NCBI GenBank assembly: GCA_910584965.1
Contig: CAJUDZ010000003.1
Span: forward strand, 62,001 to 126,000
DNA: 64,000 nt
Direction: 5' to 3'
Source: an uncultured Lachnospiraceae bacterium
Lineage (GTDB): Bacteria > Bacillota > Clostridia > Lachnospirales > Lachnospiraceae
The translations under genes and the position numbers were made by a program. Below the pieces are notes generated by a model. That model ran no database searches and had not been told where the DNA came from. It saw only the letters and a list, made by a program, of their open reading frames with translations. Shown one piece after another: positions 7,690 through 15,749 of the stretch. Numbering within the stretch: the first letter of the stretch is position 1; every line of letters begins with the position of its first letter.

Positions 7690-9150
7690 ATGAAATATAT
7701 TTTGGGAATCGACCAGAGCACGCAGGGAACCAAAGCGGTATTGTTCGACGGGGACGGCCGTATCGTGCACAGGGCCGACGTGCCTCACAGGCAGCATATC
7801 AACGGGCTGGGATGGGTATCCCACGACCCGGAGGAAATATACCGGAATGTCATCCGGGCGGTAAAAATGGCGGTGGAAGGGGCCGCGGTGCGCAAAGAGC
7901 AGATTGCGGGCGTCGGCATCAGCAATCAGCGGGAGACGACGCTTTTGTGGGATGAGGACGGCAGATCCCTGTCCCATGCCATCGTATGGCAATGCAGCAG
8001 GGCAGAAGAGATCGTGAAAAGGCTGAAAGGCAGCGAAGGCATGGTTTATGAAAAGTCGGGGATTCCGTTGTCCGCTTTCTTTCCGGGCGCCAAAATGGCA
8101 TGGCTTATGAAGCATGTCGTTTCCGGCCTGCCGGGGGATACGAAACTGCATTTTGGCACGGTGGACAGCTGGCTGCTTTATAAACTGACGAAAGACCATA
8201 TTTTCAAAACAGATTATTCCAACGCGTCCCGCACCCAGCTTTTTCATCTGCGCACCCTTTCCTGGGACGAGGAGCTTTGCGGGCTGTTCGGTATTCCCAT
8301 GGAAGCCCTGCCTGAAGTATGTGACAGCAACAGTTGTTTCGGGACAACGGATTTCGAAGGTTTTCTGGACGAAGAAATTCCGATTTTATCTATGATGGGG
8401 GACTCTCACGCGGCCCTGTTCGGACAGGGATGCCATGAACACGGTATGGTGAAAGCCACTTATGGAACGGGATCTTCGGTCATGATGAATATCGGGGAAA
8501 CTTTTGTGCAAAGCAGAAACGGCCTCGCATCTTCTCTCGCCTGGGGGATGGACGGTAAGGTGACTTATGTGCTGGAAGGAAATATCAATTATACGGGAGC
8601 GGTAATCACCTGGCTGAAAGACGACCTGGGGCTGATTGCATCTCCCGGAGAAACGGAAGCGCTGGCTATGGCGGCAAATCCGGCGGATGCCTGTGTGCTC
8701 GTGCCGGCTTTTACCGGTTTGTCGGCGCCTTACTGGAAAGAGGATGCAAAAGCGCTGTTATGCGGTATGAGCCGTACCACGGGACGGGCGGAGATTGTCC
8801 GCGCCGCGCTGGACAGTATTGCTTTTCAGGTAACGGATGTGTTAAAGGCTATGGAACAGGACAGCGGCTGTACGCTGCGGGAACTCAGGACGGATGGCGG
8901 CCCCACGGGGAACCGGTATCTGATGCAGATGCAGAGCGATCTGGCCGATGTGCAGGTTGCCGCGGCGGGATGGGAAGAACTGTCGGCCATAGGAGCCGCT
9001 TATCTGGCCGGGCTTTCCGCAGGCATTTACAGGAAGGAAGACTTGTTTTCCCGGATGGCATACAGGCGGTATACGCCTGCAATGCCAAAAGAGAACCGGG
9101 AGATAAAATATGCGGCCTGGAAAAAGGCGGTAGGGATTGTTACAGCGTAA
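7690..9150 (+). CDS. FGGY-family carbohydrate kinase (candidate D-apulose kinase)
   Basis: A 486-aa two-domain ATP-dependent sugar kinase. The N-terminal ATPase core has GIDQSTQGTKAVLFD (phosphate 1), GVGISNQRETTLLW and IVWQCSRA. The second domain has MMGDSHAALFGQG (with the catalytic-base Asp), KATYGTGSSVMMN (phosphate 2) and TDGGPTGNRYLMQMQSD (adenosine motif). Sequence style is close to glycerol kinases (SNQRETT), but position after the isomerase and transketolase suggests phosphorylation of a ketose such as D-apulose. The last 11 bp overlap the 3' end of the convergent enolase-superfamily gene, and I see no terminator between them. Confidence 0.92.
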   Translation: MKYILGIDQSTQGTKAVLFDGDGRIVHRADVPHRQHINGLGWVSHDPEEIYRNVIRAVKMAVEGAAVRKEQIAGVGISNQRETTLLWDEDGRSLSHAIVWQCSRAEEIVKRLKGSEGMVYEKSGIPLSAFFPGAKMAWLMKHVVSGLPGDTKLHFGTVDSWLLYKLTKDHIFKTDYSNASRTQLFHLRTLSWDEELCGLFGIPMEALPEVCDSNSCFGTTDFEGFLDEEIPILSMMGDSHAALFGQGCHEHGMVKATYGTGSSVMMNIGETFVQSRNGLASSLAWGMDGKVTYVLEGNINYTGAVITWLKDDLGLIASPGETEALAMAANPADACVLVPAFTGLSAPYWKEDAKALLCGMSRTTGRAEIVRAALDSIAFQVTDVLKAMEQDSGCTLRELRTDGGPTGNRYLMQMQSDLADVQVAAAGWEELSAIGAAYLAGLSAGIYRKEDLFSRMAYRRYTPAMPKENREIKYAAWKKAVGIVTA

Positions 9151-10258
9151 GTTTCCGGTAGCTGTGACACTGTTTTTCGATCAGTTCCCAGTCCAGTTCC
9201 CCGCCGATGCCGGGGGTCTTCGGCACATGGATGATGCCGTTTTCATCGATGGGAAGAAGTCCCTTCATGGGGAACCGGAAATCTTCTTCGGGAACAAAAT
9301 ACTCGAAATATTCACAGTTACGGACGGCACAGGAGACATGGAGATTCACGAGGTCCATGAAGTTCATGGTGGTCGTGTGGATTTCGCAGTTTAAGCCGAA
9401 TGCTTCCGCCATATGGCATATTTTCAGCGTGCCGGTGATGCCGTCTTTCCAGGAAACATCGGCGCGGACAATGTCGGCCGCTTTCTGCGCGATGACCTGT
9501 GCCACGCCCCAGTGGGCGCCGCGTGTCGTTTCCGTGGCGGCGATGGGAATATCCAGCGTTTCGCACAGACGGGTATATTTATACAGTTCAAAATCCCGGA
9601 AGGGTTCTTCCAGCCATTTATAATGGAGGCGCTCCAGATCGCGTCCTACTGCAATTGCCTGGTCAAGCGTGTATTCCGCAACGGGGTCGCTCATCAGAAT
9701 CATATCGTCGCCCACCGCTTCCCTGAGCGCCCTGTGGATTTCCATATCCAGCGTATAGGGGCCGGGGGGATGGGCTTTGTAGATTTTAATGCCCCTGCTT
9801 TTGTAAGCAAGCGCTTCTCTGATATAGTCTTCCGCGGATTCATAGAACAGGCTGCTGGCGTAAACCGGAAGTTCTTCCCGGTAGGCGCCGATGTACTGAT
9901 AAAGCGGCAGGCCGGCTTCTTTGGCACAGATGTCCCAAAGGGCCACGTCTATCGGGCCGGGCAGATACACCGGGAAAAAGGTCAGATGCCTGTCGATATT
10001 CCAGAGATCGTGCCATATTTTCTCCCGATCGTGCGGGTCGCGTCCCAGAATCACGGGAGCGATATTGTCGTGCAGATAACTTTCGGTCACATTGCCGCTT
10101 CTGGCGGCGAGAGCCGTAGCCAGCCCTTCGATTCCCGTATCGGTGGTGAGTTTGATGACGATGACGTCCCAGTCCATGGCGCCGCTGCCTCTGCGTTTTT
10201 CGTCAAAAAGGCATTTGTCTCGTTTTACCCACCAGGTTTCAAATTTAACAATTTTCAT
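9140..10258 (-). CDS. mandelate racemase/muconate lactonizing enzyme family sugar-acid dehydratase
   Basis: A 372-aa enolase-superfamily protein. An N-terminal capping domain (residues 1-~120) is followed by the barrel. The Lys motif is GIKIYKAHPPG, metal ligands are the Asp of LMSDPV, Glu of WLEEPF and Glu of ATETTRG, and an Asp (RADVSWKDG) and His (EIHTTTMNF) could form the MR-subgroup dyad. Members usually dehydrate acid sugars to 2-keto-3-deoxy acids. ATG 10258 is chosen over an in-frame start at 10291 because AGAGAGGA lies just upstream. It is 37 bp downstream of gntR on the same strand and faces the uronate genes on the other. The substrate cannot be read from sequence; galactonate-, mannonate- or fuconate-type acids are all plausible. 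Confidence 0.9.
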   Translation of the reverse strand: MKIVKFETWWVKRDKCLFDEKRRGSGAMDWDVIVIKLTTDTGIEGLATALAARSGNVTESYLHDNIAPVILGRDPHDREKIWHDLWNIDRHLTFFPVYLPGPIDVALWDICAKEAGLPLYQYIGAYREELPVYASSLFYESAEDYIREALAYKSRGIKIYKAHPPGPYTLDMEIHRALREAVGDDMILMSDPVAEYTLDQAIAVGRDLERLHYKWLEEPFRDFELYKYTRLCETLDIPIAATETTRGAHWGVAQVIAQKAADIVRADVSWKDGITGTLKICHMAEAFGLNCEIHTTTMNFMDLVNLHVSCAVRNCEYFEYFVPEEDFRFPMKGLLPIDENGIIHVPKTPGIGGELDWELIEKQCHSYRKLTL

Positions 10259-10295
10259 AGTGTCCTCTCTTTCCGCCGCCGGCAGCGGCATTTGA

Positions 10296-10937
10296 TTATA
10301 AAGGGAAATCTTTCAGCGCCTTCAGAGAAACGATATGGCTTCTGCCGATATGACGTTTACAGGCTTCTTCAATACGTTTGTCGTCTTCATCCAGAAGGGC
10401 GCAGATAATATCATGATGCTCCGGATAGTAGTTTTCTTTCCCGGCCATGCCGCGGACGGAATTATAGATGCCGATGCGGTACTGGCAAAACATTACTTTT
10501 TCGTAAAATTCCGTCAGCGTGGGATTATCTGTGATGCCGATGATCGCCTGATGGAATTTCATGTCCAGATCAAAGTATTTTTCGTCGTCTTCAATGTCCA
10601 GATGTTCAAACAGGGAATCGTAATCCAACAGGACGCTTTTGTCAAAACGCTGTTTGTACCTGACCGCCGTAACGGGTTCCAAAAGGCTGCGGATCTGATA
10701 GATCTCGTTGATCTGCTGTTCGGTGATCGGAGAAGCGAAAGTGCCCTTGCGGGGACGGATTTCGATAAGCCCTTCTTCCTTCAGCGCAAGAAGCGCTTCT
10801 CTGACAGGGGTTCTCCCGATACCGGTTTCTTCCATGATTTCCGGTTCTCCGACGGCGTCTCCGGGCATGTAGACGCACATTTTCAATTTGTGCTTGATAT
10901 GTTCATAAGCCTGTTCTTTCAACGTGATGCTTTTCAA
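10296..10937 (-). CDS. GntR-family regulator, FCD (FadR-like) subgroup
   Basis: A 213-aa protein with a winged helix at residues ~7-70 (YEHIKHKLKMCVYMPGDAVGE, ETGIGRTPVREALLALKEEGLIEIRPRKGTFA) and an all-helical FCD ligand domain (SLLEPVTAVRY, DMKFHQAIIG, EHHDIICALLDEDDKRIEEACKRHIGRSH), which typically binds sugar acids with metal-liganding Asp/His. Translation starts at TTG 10937, the only good choice: AGGAGG lies 8 nt upstream and the next Met is 19 residues in. It is co-directional with the enolase-family gene and divergent from the RraA/UxaA operon, with TGATA-type palindromes between, so it likely controls both sides in response to a uronate or aldonate. Confidence 0.93.
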   Translation of the reverse strand: MKSITLKEQAYEHIKHKLKMCVYMPGDAVGEPEIMEETGIGRTPVREALLALKEEGLIEIRPRKGTFASPITEQQINEIYQIRSLLEPVTAVRYKQRFDKSVLLDYDSLFEHLDIEDDEKYFDLDMKFHQAIIGITDNPTLTEFYEKVMFCQYRIGIYNSVRGMAGKENYYPEHHDIICALLDEDDKRIEEACKRHIGRSHIVSLKALKDFPL

Positions 10938-10962
10938 GGTACGCTCCTCCTGATAAGGTGAA

Positions 10963-10999
10963 TATCATTTATGATAGCATAGATAAAAACAGAAAACAA
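10963..10999 (-). promoter_or_regulatory. predicted gntR promoter with overlapping palindrome
   Basis: On the minus strand TTGTTT (plus 10994-10999) and TATCAT (plus 10971-10976) are 17 bp apart. The -10 is one arm of the palindrome TATCAT-TT-ATGATA (10963-10976), which suits autoregulation by the GntR protein. Confidence 0.5.
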
Positions 11000-11000
11000 G

Positions 11001-11016
11001 CTGTGATATATCATAG
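11001..11016. promoter_or_regulatory. palindromic operator candidate CTGTGATATATCATAG
   Basis: A 16-bp near-perfect palindrome with core TGATATATCA (11004-11013). It closely resembles the element at 11110-11125 and shares TGATA half-sites with 10963-10976. It is a probable binding site for the divergently encoded GntR regulator. Confidence 0.5.
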
Positions 11017-11075
11017 ATTTTTTGTAAAAGTACTAAAAAATGCAATAAATACAATATTAAAAAGGGAAAATAAAG

Positions 11076-11104
11076 TTGAAAACGCATATGGCGTATGATA
11101 TGAT
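11076..11104 (+). promoter_or_regulatory. predicted promoter of the rraA-uxaA-SDR-uxaC operon; overlaps a cre-like sequence
   Basis: TTGAAA (11076-11081) and TATGAT (11099-11104) are spaced by 17 bp. TTGAAAACGCATATG (11076-11090) matches the catabolite-responsive element consensus WTGNAARCGNWWWCA at all positions except the last two, so CcpA-type repression at this promoter is possible. Confidence 0.6.
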
Positions 11105-11109
11105 TTTAT

Positions 11110-11125
11110 CTGTGATATATGACAG
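11110..11125. promoter_or_regulatory. operator candidate CTGTGATATATGACAG at the rraA transcription start
   Basis: A second copy of the 11001-11016 element, identical at 14 of 16 positions. It lies just downstream of the -10, where a bound repressor would block initiation. Confidence 0.5.
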
Positions 11126-11175
11126 AAATAAATATATAATTTTATGAATTTTCTGAAAATTAAGGAGGCGGAGCG

Positions 11176-11829
11176 ATGCGGGAAAAGGAATTGTTTGCAC
11201 TGATGCGGGAGAAGCTGTATACGCCTGTGGTGGGGGATATTCTGGATGCGAAAGGGTATATGCACCAGTTTCTTCCCCAGAAAATCCGGCCGATCAGGGA
11301 TGATATGAAACTGGCGGGCAAGGCGATGACAGTTCTGATGATCGATGTATTCGGCGTGCAGGAGAAGCCTTTCGGGAGACTGTGCGAATGCCTTGATCAG
11401 ATTCAGCCGGATGAGATTTACATAGCCGCGGGGGGAACGGGAAGATGCGCGTACTGGGGAGAACTTCTGACGGCGACGGCCAGAACGAGAGGCGGAAACG
11501 GCGCCGTGGTGGACGGCTGGCACCGCGATACGCCGCAGGTGCTGGAACAGAACTGGCCCGTGTTCTCCTGGGGATGCTACGCACAGGATTCCAGCGTCCG
11601 GACACAGGTGGTCGATTACCGGTGTACGATCGAAATCGGCCAGGTGACGGTTCACGACGGGGACTATATTTTCGGGGATGTGGACGGCGTGCTTGTCATC
11701 CCGAAAGAAATCGCGGCTGAAGTGGTGGAAGAGGCGCTCGATAAGGCATCCAAAGAAAAAGGACTGCGAAAGGCCGTAGAGGGAGGCATGTCCGTGACGG
11801 AGGCTTTCGAAAAATTCGGCGTCCTTTGA
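11176..11829 (+). CDS. RraA / HMG-aldolase family protein
   Basis: A 217-aa protein of the RraA-like fold (TPVVGDILDAKGY at the N terminus, AGKAMTV, GGNGAVVDGWHRD, GDYIFGDVDGVLVIP near residue 180). Metal-dependent members are class II pyruvate/oxaloacetate aldolases or decarboxylases; RNase E inhibition is restricted to proteobacterial RraA. In this operon with sugar-acid dehydratases, an aldolase-like step on a keto-deoxy acid, or a decarboxylase, is the more likely role (inference). AAGGAGG precedes ATG 11176. It is first in an operon with the UxaA-type subunits. Confidence 0.88.
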   Translation: MREKELFALMREKLYTPVVGDILDAKGYMHQFLPQKIRPIRDDMKLAGKAMTVLMIDVFGVQEKPFGRLCECLDQIQPDEIYIAAGGTGRCAYWGELLTATARTRGGNGAVVDGWHRDTPQVLEQNWPVFSWGCYAQDSSVRTQVVDYRCTIEIGQVTVHDGDYIFGDVDGVLVIPKEIAAEVVEEALDKASKEKGLRKAVEGGMSVTEAFEKFGVL

Positions 11830-11857
11830 CGAAACGGTTACAGAGGATGGAAAAGGT

Positions 11858-12214
11858 ATGGTGAATGGCATGGACAATCGGAAAGCAAAGGCATTTCAGA
11901 TCGAACCGTCGGACAACGTGGCGACGGCGCTGACGGCGGTTCCAAAAGGACGGTTTGTGCTTTTGGGCGGCGGCCGGGAAGGGCTGTTTGATGCAGCGGA
12001 AGACATTCCGCAGGGGCACAAGGTCGCGCTCTGTCCTGTGAAAAAGGGAGAAGCCGTCATCAAATACGGCGTGCCCATCGGAGAAGCCACGGAGGATATT
12101 ATAGCCGGACAATGGGTACATCTTCACTGTATGAAGAGCGGTTATGACGAACGCAGTTCCGGACTGGATATTCATACAGGGGTTCCTTCGGACATTGCAT
12201 ATACAGGGACGTAA
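11858..12214 (+). CDS. UxaA-family dehydratase, small (SAF-domain) subunit
   Basis: A 118-aa protein equal to the N-terminal SAF domain of altronate/galactarate dehydratases (DNVATALTAVPKG, IPQGHKVALCPVKKGEAVIKYGVPIGEAT, GQWVHLHCMKS). It works with the large subunit encoded 64 bp downstream. Its last codons and stop lie inside the first unit of an 18-bp tandem repeat, so the C-terminal tail (HTGVPSDIAYTGT) may be repeat-derived. ATG 11858 follows AGAGGA; an in-frame ATG at 11870 is an alternative. Confidence 0.92.
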   Translation: MVNGMDNRKAKAFQIEPSDNVATALTAVPKGRFVLLGGGREGLFDAAEDIPQGHKVALCPVKKGEAVIKYGVPIGEATEDIIAGQWVHLHCMKSGYDERSSGLDIHTGVPSDIAYTGT

Positions 12215-12251
12215 ACATATACAGGAACGTAAACATATACAGGGGCGTAAA
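12198..12251 (+). repeat. three-copy 18-bp tandem repeat spanning the stop codon of the small uxaA-type gene
   Basis: The unit is CATATACAGGRRCGTAAA at 12198-12215, 12216-12233 and 12234-12251; copies differ only at the RR dinucleotide (GA, AA, GG). The first copy supplies the TAA stop (12212-12214) of the upstream gene and the rest occupy the leader of the large-subunit gene. The unit length equals that of the unrelated repeat at 2161. Confidence 0.95.
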
Positions 12252-12278
12252 AAGACAGGAAAGGACAAAAAAGCACAG

Positions 12279-13508
12279 ATGAAACTGACGGACTGGAAAG
12301 AGCTGACCTGGCAAGGATATCTGAGGGCCGGCGGCAGAATGGGAATCCGGAACAAAACGCTGGTCGTCTATACGGTAGAGTGCGCTTCCCATGTGGCGAG
12401 AGAGATCGTGAGGACGGTGAACAGGCCGGATGTGGAAGTGATCGGCTTCGGCGGCTGTACGGACAATGCGTACGCCATCCGCCTGTTATGCAGCCTTGTG
12501 ACGCACCCGAATGTAGGCGCGGTGCTGGCGGTAGGGCTTGGATGTGAATATACGCGGGCGGACCGTCTGGCAAAGGCAGCATCCCATGCAGGGAGAGAGG
12601 CGGCACATCTTTTTATTCAGGAAAACGGGGGAACGACGCTGAGCATCAAAAAGGGTGTGGAGATCGTTTATGATATGCTGAAAAAGCTGGAAAATACGCC
12701 GAGGGCATCCATGGGTTTTGGCGACCTCGTAATCGGGGCGGAATGCGGGGGCAGCGATTTTACGAGCGGCCTTGCCGGAAATGTGGTAGTGGGAAAGTTT
12801 TACGATATGCTGGAGGAAATGGGGGGAACGCCGATTTTCGAAGAGATCGTGGAAGCCGTCGGCCTGAAAGATATTCTGTTAAGGCGGGCGGCGGATGAAA
12901 AGGCGAGGGAACAGCTGGCCTGTACATACGAGAAGGCGCTGGCATACTGTAAGAGCGTGCATCAGTATTCCGTCAGTCCGGGAAATTTTGCCGGCGGACT
13001 GACCACCATCGAGGAAAAAAGCATGGGAGCTTTTGCAAAAAGCGGTTCCAAACCGATCAGGGGCGTGCTGAAGGCCGCCATGACGCCGCCGGGGAAAGGT
13101 CTCTGGCTTCTGGACAGTACGCCGGATCCGCATTTCATGCAGTTTGGCATCACCAACCCCAATGATAACGAAGGGCTTATGGCGCTGATCAGCTGCGGGT
13201 GCCATCTGACCATACTGGTGACGGGACGGGGGAACGTGACGGGAAGTGCAGCCGCGCCTGTGGTGAAGGTCACGGGAAACCACGATACTTATGTGAAGAT
13301 GGAAGAGGATATGGATTTCGACGCGGGACCGGTACTGGAAGGGCGTGCGTCTCCGGAAGAAATGGCGGAGGCGCTTTTACGGTATATCGCCGGGATCTGC
13401 GGAGGACAGAGAACAAAGGCCGAGAAGCTGGGGCACAGGGAGTTTTGCATCCCTTATAAATATCAGGACAAAGAGGTAATTGTGCGGCAATGCGAAAGGA
13501 GCATATAA
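12279..13508 (+). CDS. UxaA-family dehydratase, large subunit (altronate/galactarate dehydratase type)
   Basis: A 409-aa protein matching the C-terminal catalytic domain of UxaA/GarD enzymes: GYLRAGGRMGIRNKTLVVYTVEC, GFGGCTDNAYA, VGLGCEYTRAD, VIGAECGGSDFTSGLAGN, GLWLLDSTPDPHFMQFGITNPNDNEGLMALISCGCHL, VKVTGNHDTYVKMEEDMDFDAGP. Family members need Fe2+ or Mn2+ and convert an aldonate or aldarate to a 2-keto-3-deoxy product. The start is ATG 12279 (MKLTDW) after AGGAAAGGA; an in-frame ATG at 12144 would prepend residues encoded by the tandem repeat and is not believed. Altronate is likely given uxaC in the operon, but I cannot tell it from related acids. Confidence 0.92.
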   Translation: MKLTDWKELTWQGYLRAGGRMGIRNKTLVVYTVECASHVAREIVRTVNRPDVEVIGFGGCTDNAYAIRLLCSLVTHPNVGAVLAVGLGCEYTRADRLAKAASHAGREAAHLFIQENGGTTLSIKKGVEIVYDMLKKLENTPRASMGFGDLVIGAECGGSDFTSGLAGNVVVGKFYDMLEEMGGTPIFEEIVEAVGLKDILLRRAADEKAREQLACTYEKALAYCKSVHQYSVSPGNFAGGLTTIEEKSMGAFAKSGSKPIRGVLKAAMTPPGKGLWLLDSTPDPHFMQFGITNPNDNEGLMALISCGCHLTILVTGRGNVTGSAAAPVVKVTGNHDTYVKMEEDMDFDAGPVLEGRASPEEMAEALLRYIAGICGGQRTKAEKLGHREFCIPYKYQDKEVIVRQCERSI

Positions 13509-13510
13509 AA

Positions 13511-14272
13511 ATGACAACTATATTTTCACTGGAAGGAAGAAGAGCCATTATTACGGGAGGCGCGACAGGGCTTGGGCTGGCGATGACGGACTGCATCGTA
13601 CAGTCCGGAGGAAGCGTGACGGTTGTCAGCTCTTCACCCAAAGAGAAATATCAGGATATTCTCGCGCCTTATGGCGATAAGGTGTCCTATGAACAGTTCG
13701 ACATCACCTGTACGGACAGGACGGAGGCGTTTGTGGAAGGGCTTCTGGAACGATACGGAAAAATCGATATTCTGATAAACAACGCGGGGAATCATTGTAA
13801 AAAACCGGTGGAAGAGATGAGCGTAAAAGATTATACGGACGTGCTGAACGTTCATCTTGTCGGCGCCTATGCGCTGACGAGGGCGCTGCTTCCGCATATG
13901 CGCGCGAATCGAAAGGGCAGCATTCTGTTTTTAACCAGTATGACCGGGTATATCGGCATGCCTTCCGTATGCGGGTACGCCACCGCAAAATCGGGAGTGC
14001 TCGGACTGATTCGTTCCCTGACAAGCGAAGTCAGCGGAGACGGCATCCGTGTAAACGGCATTGCGCCGGGCTGGATTGACACGCCCATGTTCCGCCGGGC
14101 GACGGACGGGGACGATGCCCGCAAAAATAAGATTCTGGGAAGAACACCGATGAACAAATTCGGGGAGCCGGCGGATATCGGCTGGGCCTGTGTTTATCTG
14201 TGCAGCGACGCCGCAAAATTTGTGACGGGAACCGTGCTTACGGTGGACGGCGGCGCCGTAACGGGATTCTGA
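13511..14272 (+). CDS. short-chain dehydrogenase/reductase (uronate or aldonate oxidoreductase)
   Basis: A 253-aa classical SDR: TGGATGLGLA nucleotide-binding motif at residues ~13-22, NNAG in ILINNAGNH, catalytic Ser in FLTSMTG, Tyr and Lys in YATAKSG, and a C-terminal substrate loop (PGWIDTPMF) closing with VTGTVLTVDGG. AAAGGAG sits 9 nt before ATG 13511. It follows the large dehydratase subunit by 2 bp. In this operon it probably interconverts a ketouronate and an aldonate (the job done by UxaB/UxuB in E. coli), or oxidises a keto-deoxy acid. Similarity is to gluconate 5-dehydrogenase-type SDRs. Confidence 0.9.
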   Translation: MTTIFSLEGRRAIITGGATGLGLAMTDCIVQSGGSVTVVSSSPKEKYQDILAPYGDKVSYEQFDITCTDRTEAFVEGLLERYGKIDILINNAGNHCKKPVEEMSVKDYTDVLNVHLVGAYALTRALLPHMRANRKGSILFLTSMTGYIGMPSVCGYATAKSGVLGLIRSLTSEVSGDGIRVNGIAPGWIDTPMFRRATDGDDARKNKILGRTPMNKFGEPADIGWACVYLCSDAAKFVTGTVLTVDGGAVTGF

Positions 14273-14343
14273 GGACTGCCGCGGGGACATATTGACAGGA
14301 TTATAACGGCCGCGGTCGGGTGCGGTAAAGACGGGAGATAAAA

Positions 14344-15735
14344 ATGTTTCATGAAAATTTATTGTTGACAAATGCGACGGGAAAACGTCTGTATGAACGG
14401 TATGCCAAAGAGCTGCCCATTATCGATTACCATTGTCATCTGCTTCCCCGGGAGATTTACGAGAACAGGGAATTTGAAGACATCGGGGAGATGTGGCTGG
14501 CCCATGATCATTACAAATGGCGTGCCATGCGCTGTTTTGGGATTCCGGAAAAATATATTACGGGGGATGCCTCCTACTATGAAAAATATTTAAAATTTGC
14601 GGAGATTTTCCCGGAACTGATCGGGAATCCGATCTATATATGGTGCGCGTTGGAATTAAAACGGTATTTCGGTATAGAAGAACCGCTGAATCGGGAGAAC
14701 GCCGAAGAAATATACCGGAAAACAAAGGCGCGGATTGCGGAGCGTCATATAACGCCCCGGTATTGTATGAAAGTAAGCAAAGTGGAACTTGTCTGCACAA
14801 CGGATGATCCGGCGGATGCGCTGGAATATCACCGGAAGCTGCGGGCGGAAGGGGCGGACGGCATCAGGATTCTGCCTGCCTTCCGGCCGGATAAGGCTTT
14901 CTATGCGGAGAAAAGCGGATTTGCCGATTACAGAACGGCGCTGTCGAAAGCGGCCGGTCTGCCGGTGGAAAGCTTCCGGGACATGATGGACGCTTTGGAA
15001 AAAAGACTGCTTGTCTTCCGGGAACTGGGAAGCACGATCAGCGATAACGGCATCGAAGACTTTACATGGCGCGAATGCGGCGATGATGAGGCAGAGAGAA
15101 TCTTTGGGAAAGCGGTTGCGGGAGAGCCTCTGGAACGCACGGAAATCGACGGTTACCGGAGCGCCTTTTTGCTGGAAATGGGCAGAATGTACCGACGGAA
15201 CGGGTTTGTTATGCAGCTGCATATCGGAACGTACCAGGGGGCGAATAAGAGCCGCGAAGCGAAAATCGGCGCGGCCTGCGGATTTGACTGTACGGATGAT
15301 TCCACCTTTGTGAAAAGCGTGGGAGAGCTGTTGAACAGGCTGACGACGGAAGAGGCGCTGCCAAAGACCATCCTGTATCCGCTGAACGCCGGACAGATGG
15401 AGAATTTCGCCGTGCTGGCGGCGGGCTTTTGCGAGGGACCGGAGCGGGGAAAGGTGCAGCTTGGCGCGCCCTGGTGGTTTAACGATCAGGTATACGGGAT
15501 AAAAAGGCAGTTCGAGGCGGCGGCCAATCTTTATCCGATAGCGCTTTCGGTAGGAATGCTGACGGATTCCAGAAGTTTTCTGAGCTATCCGCGCCATGAA
15601 CTGTACCGCCGGGTGCTTTGTAATTATTTCGGCGAACTGGTGGAGAGAGGAGAATACTTTTCCGAGGAAGAAGAGCTGGCGGATGTGATCAGGAAGATCT
15701 GCCACGATAATGCAAAGCAGTATTTCGGGCTGTGA
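14344..15735 (+). CDS. uxaC: uronate isomerase (glucuronate/galacturonate isomerase)
   Basis: A 463-aa amidohydrolase-superfamily protein with full-length UxaC features: [13 protein letters not shown] (metal-binding HxH) near residue 27, [96 protein letters not shown]-like end and an [12 protein letters not shown] tail. It converts D-galacturonate to D-tagaturonate or D-glucuronate to D-fructuronate, feeding the SDR and dehydratase genes upstream. GGGAGA precedes ATG 14344. It is last in the operon, followed by an intrinsic terminator. Confidence 0.96.
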   Translation: [463 protein letters not shown]

Positions 15736-15749
15736 CATCATTTTAAAAT

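Noticed and set aside
12144..12278. N-terminal extension of the large UxaA-type subunit
   Set aside because: The extension consists of frame-shifted tandem-repeat translation; UxaA homology begins at MKLTDW, which has its own ribosome-binding site.
14292..14297. Perfect TTGACA before uxaC as a separate promoter
   Set aside because: No acceptable -10 lies 16-19 bp downstream (the spacing falls in GC-rich sequence), and uxaC follows the SDR by only 71 bp, so operon transcription is simpler.
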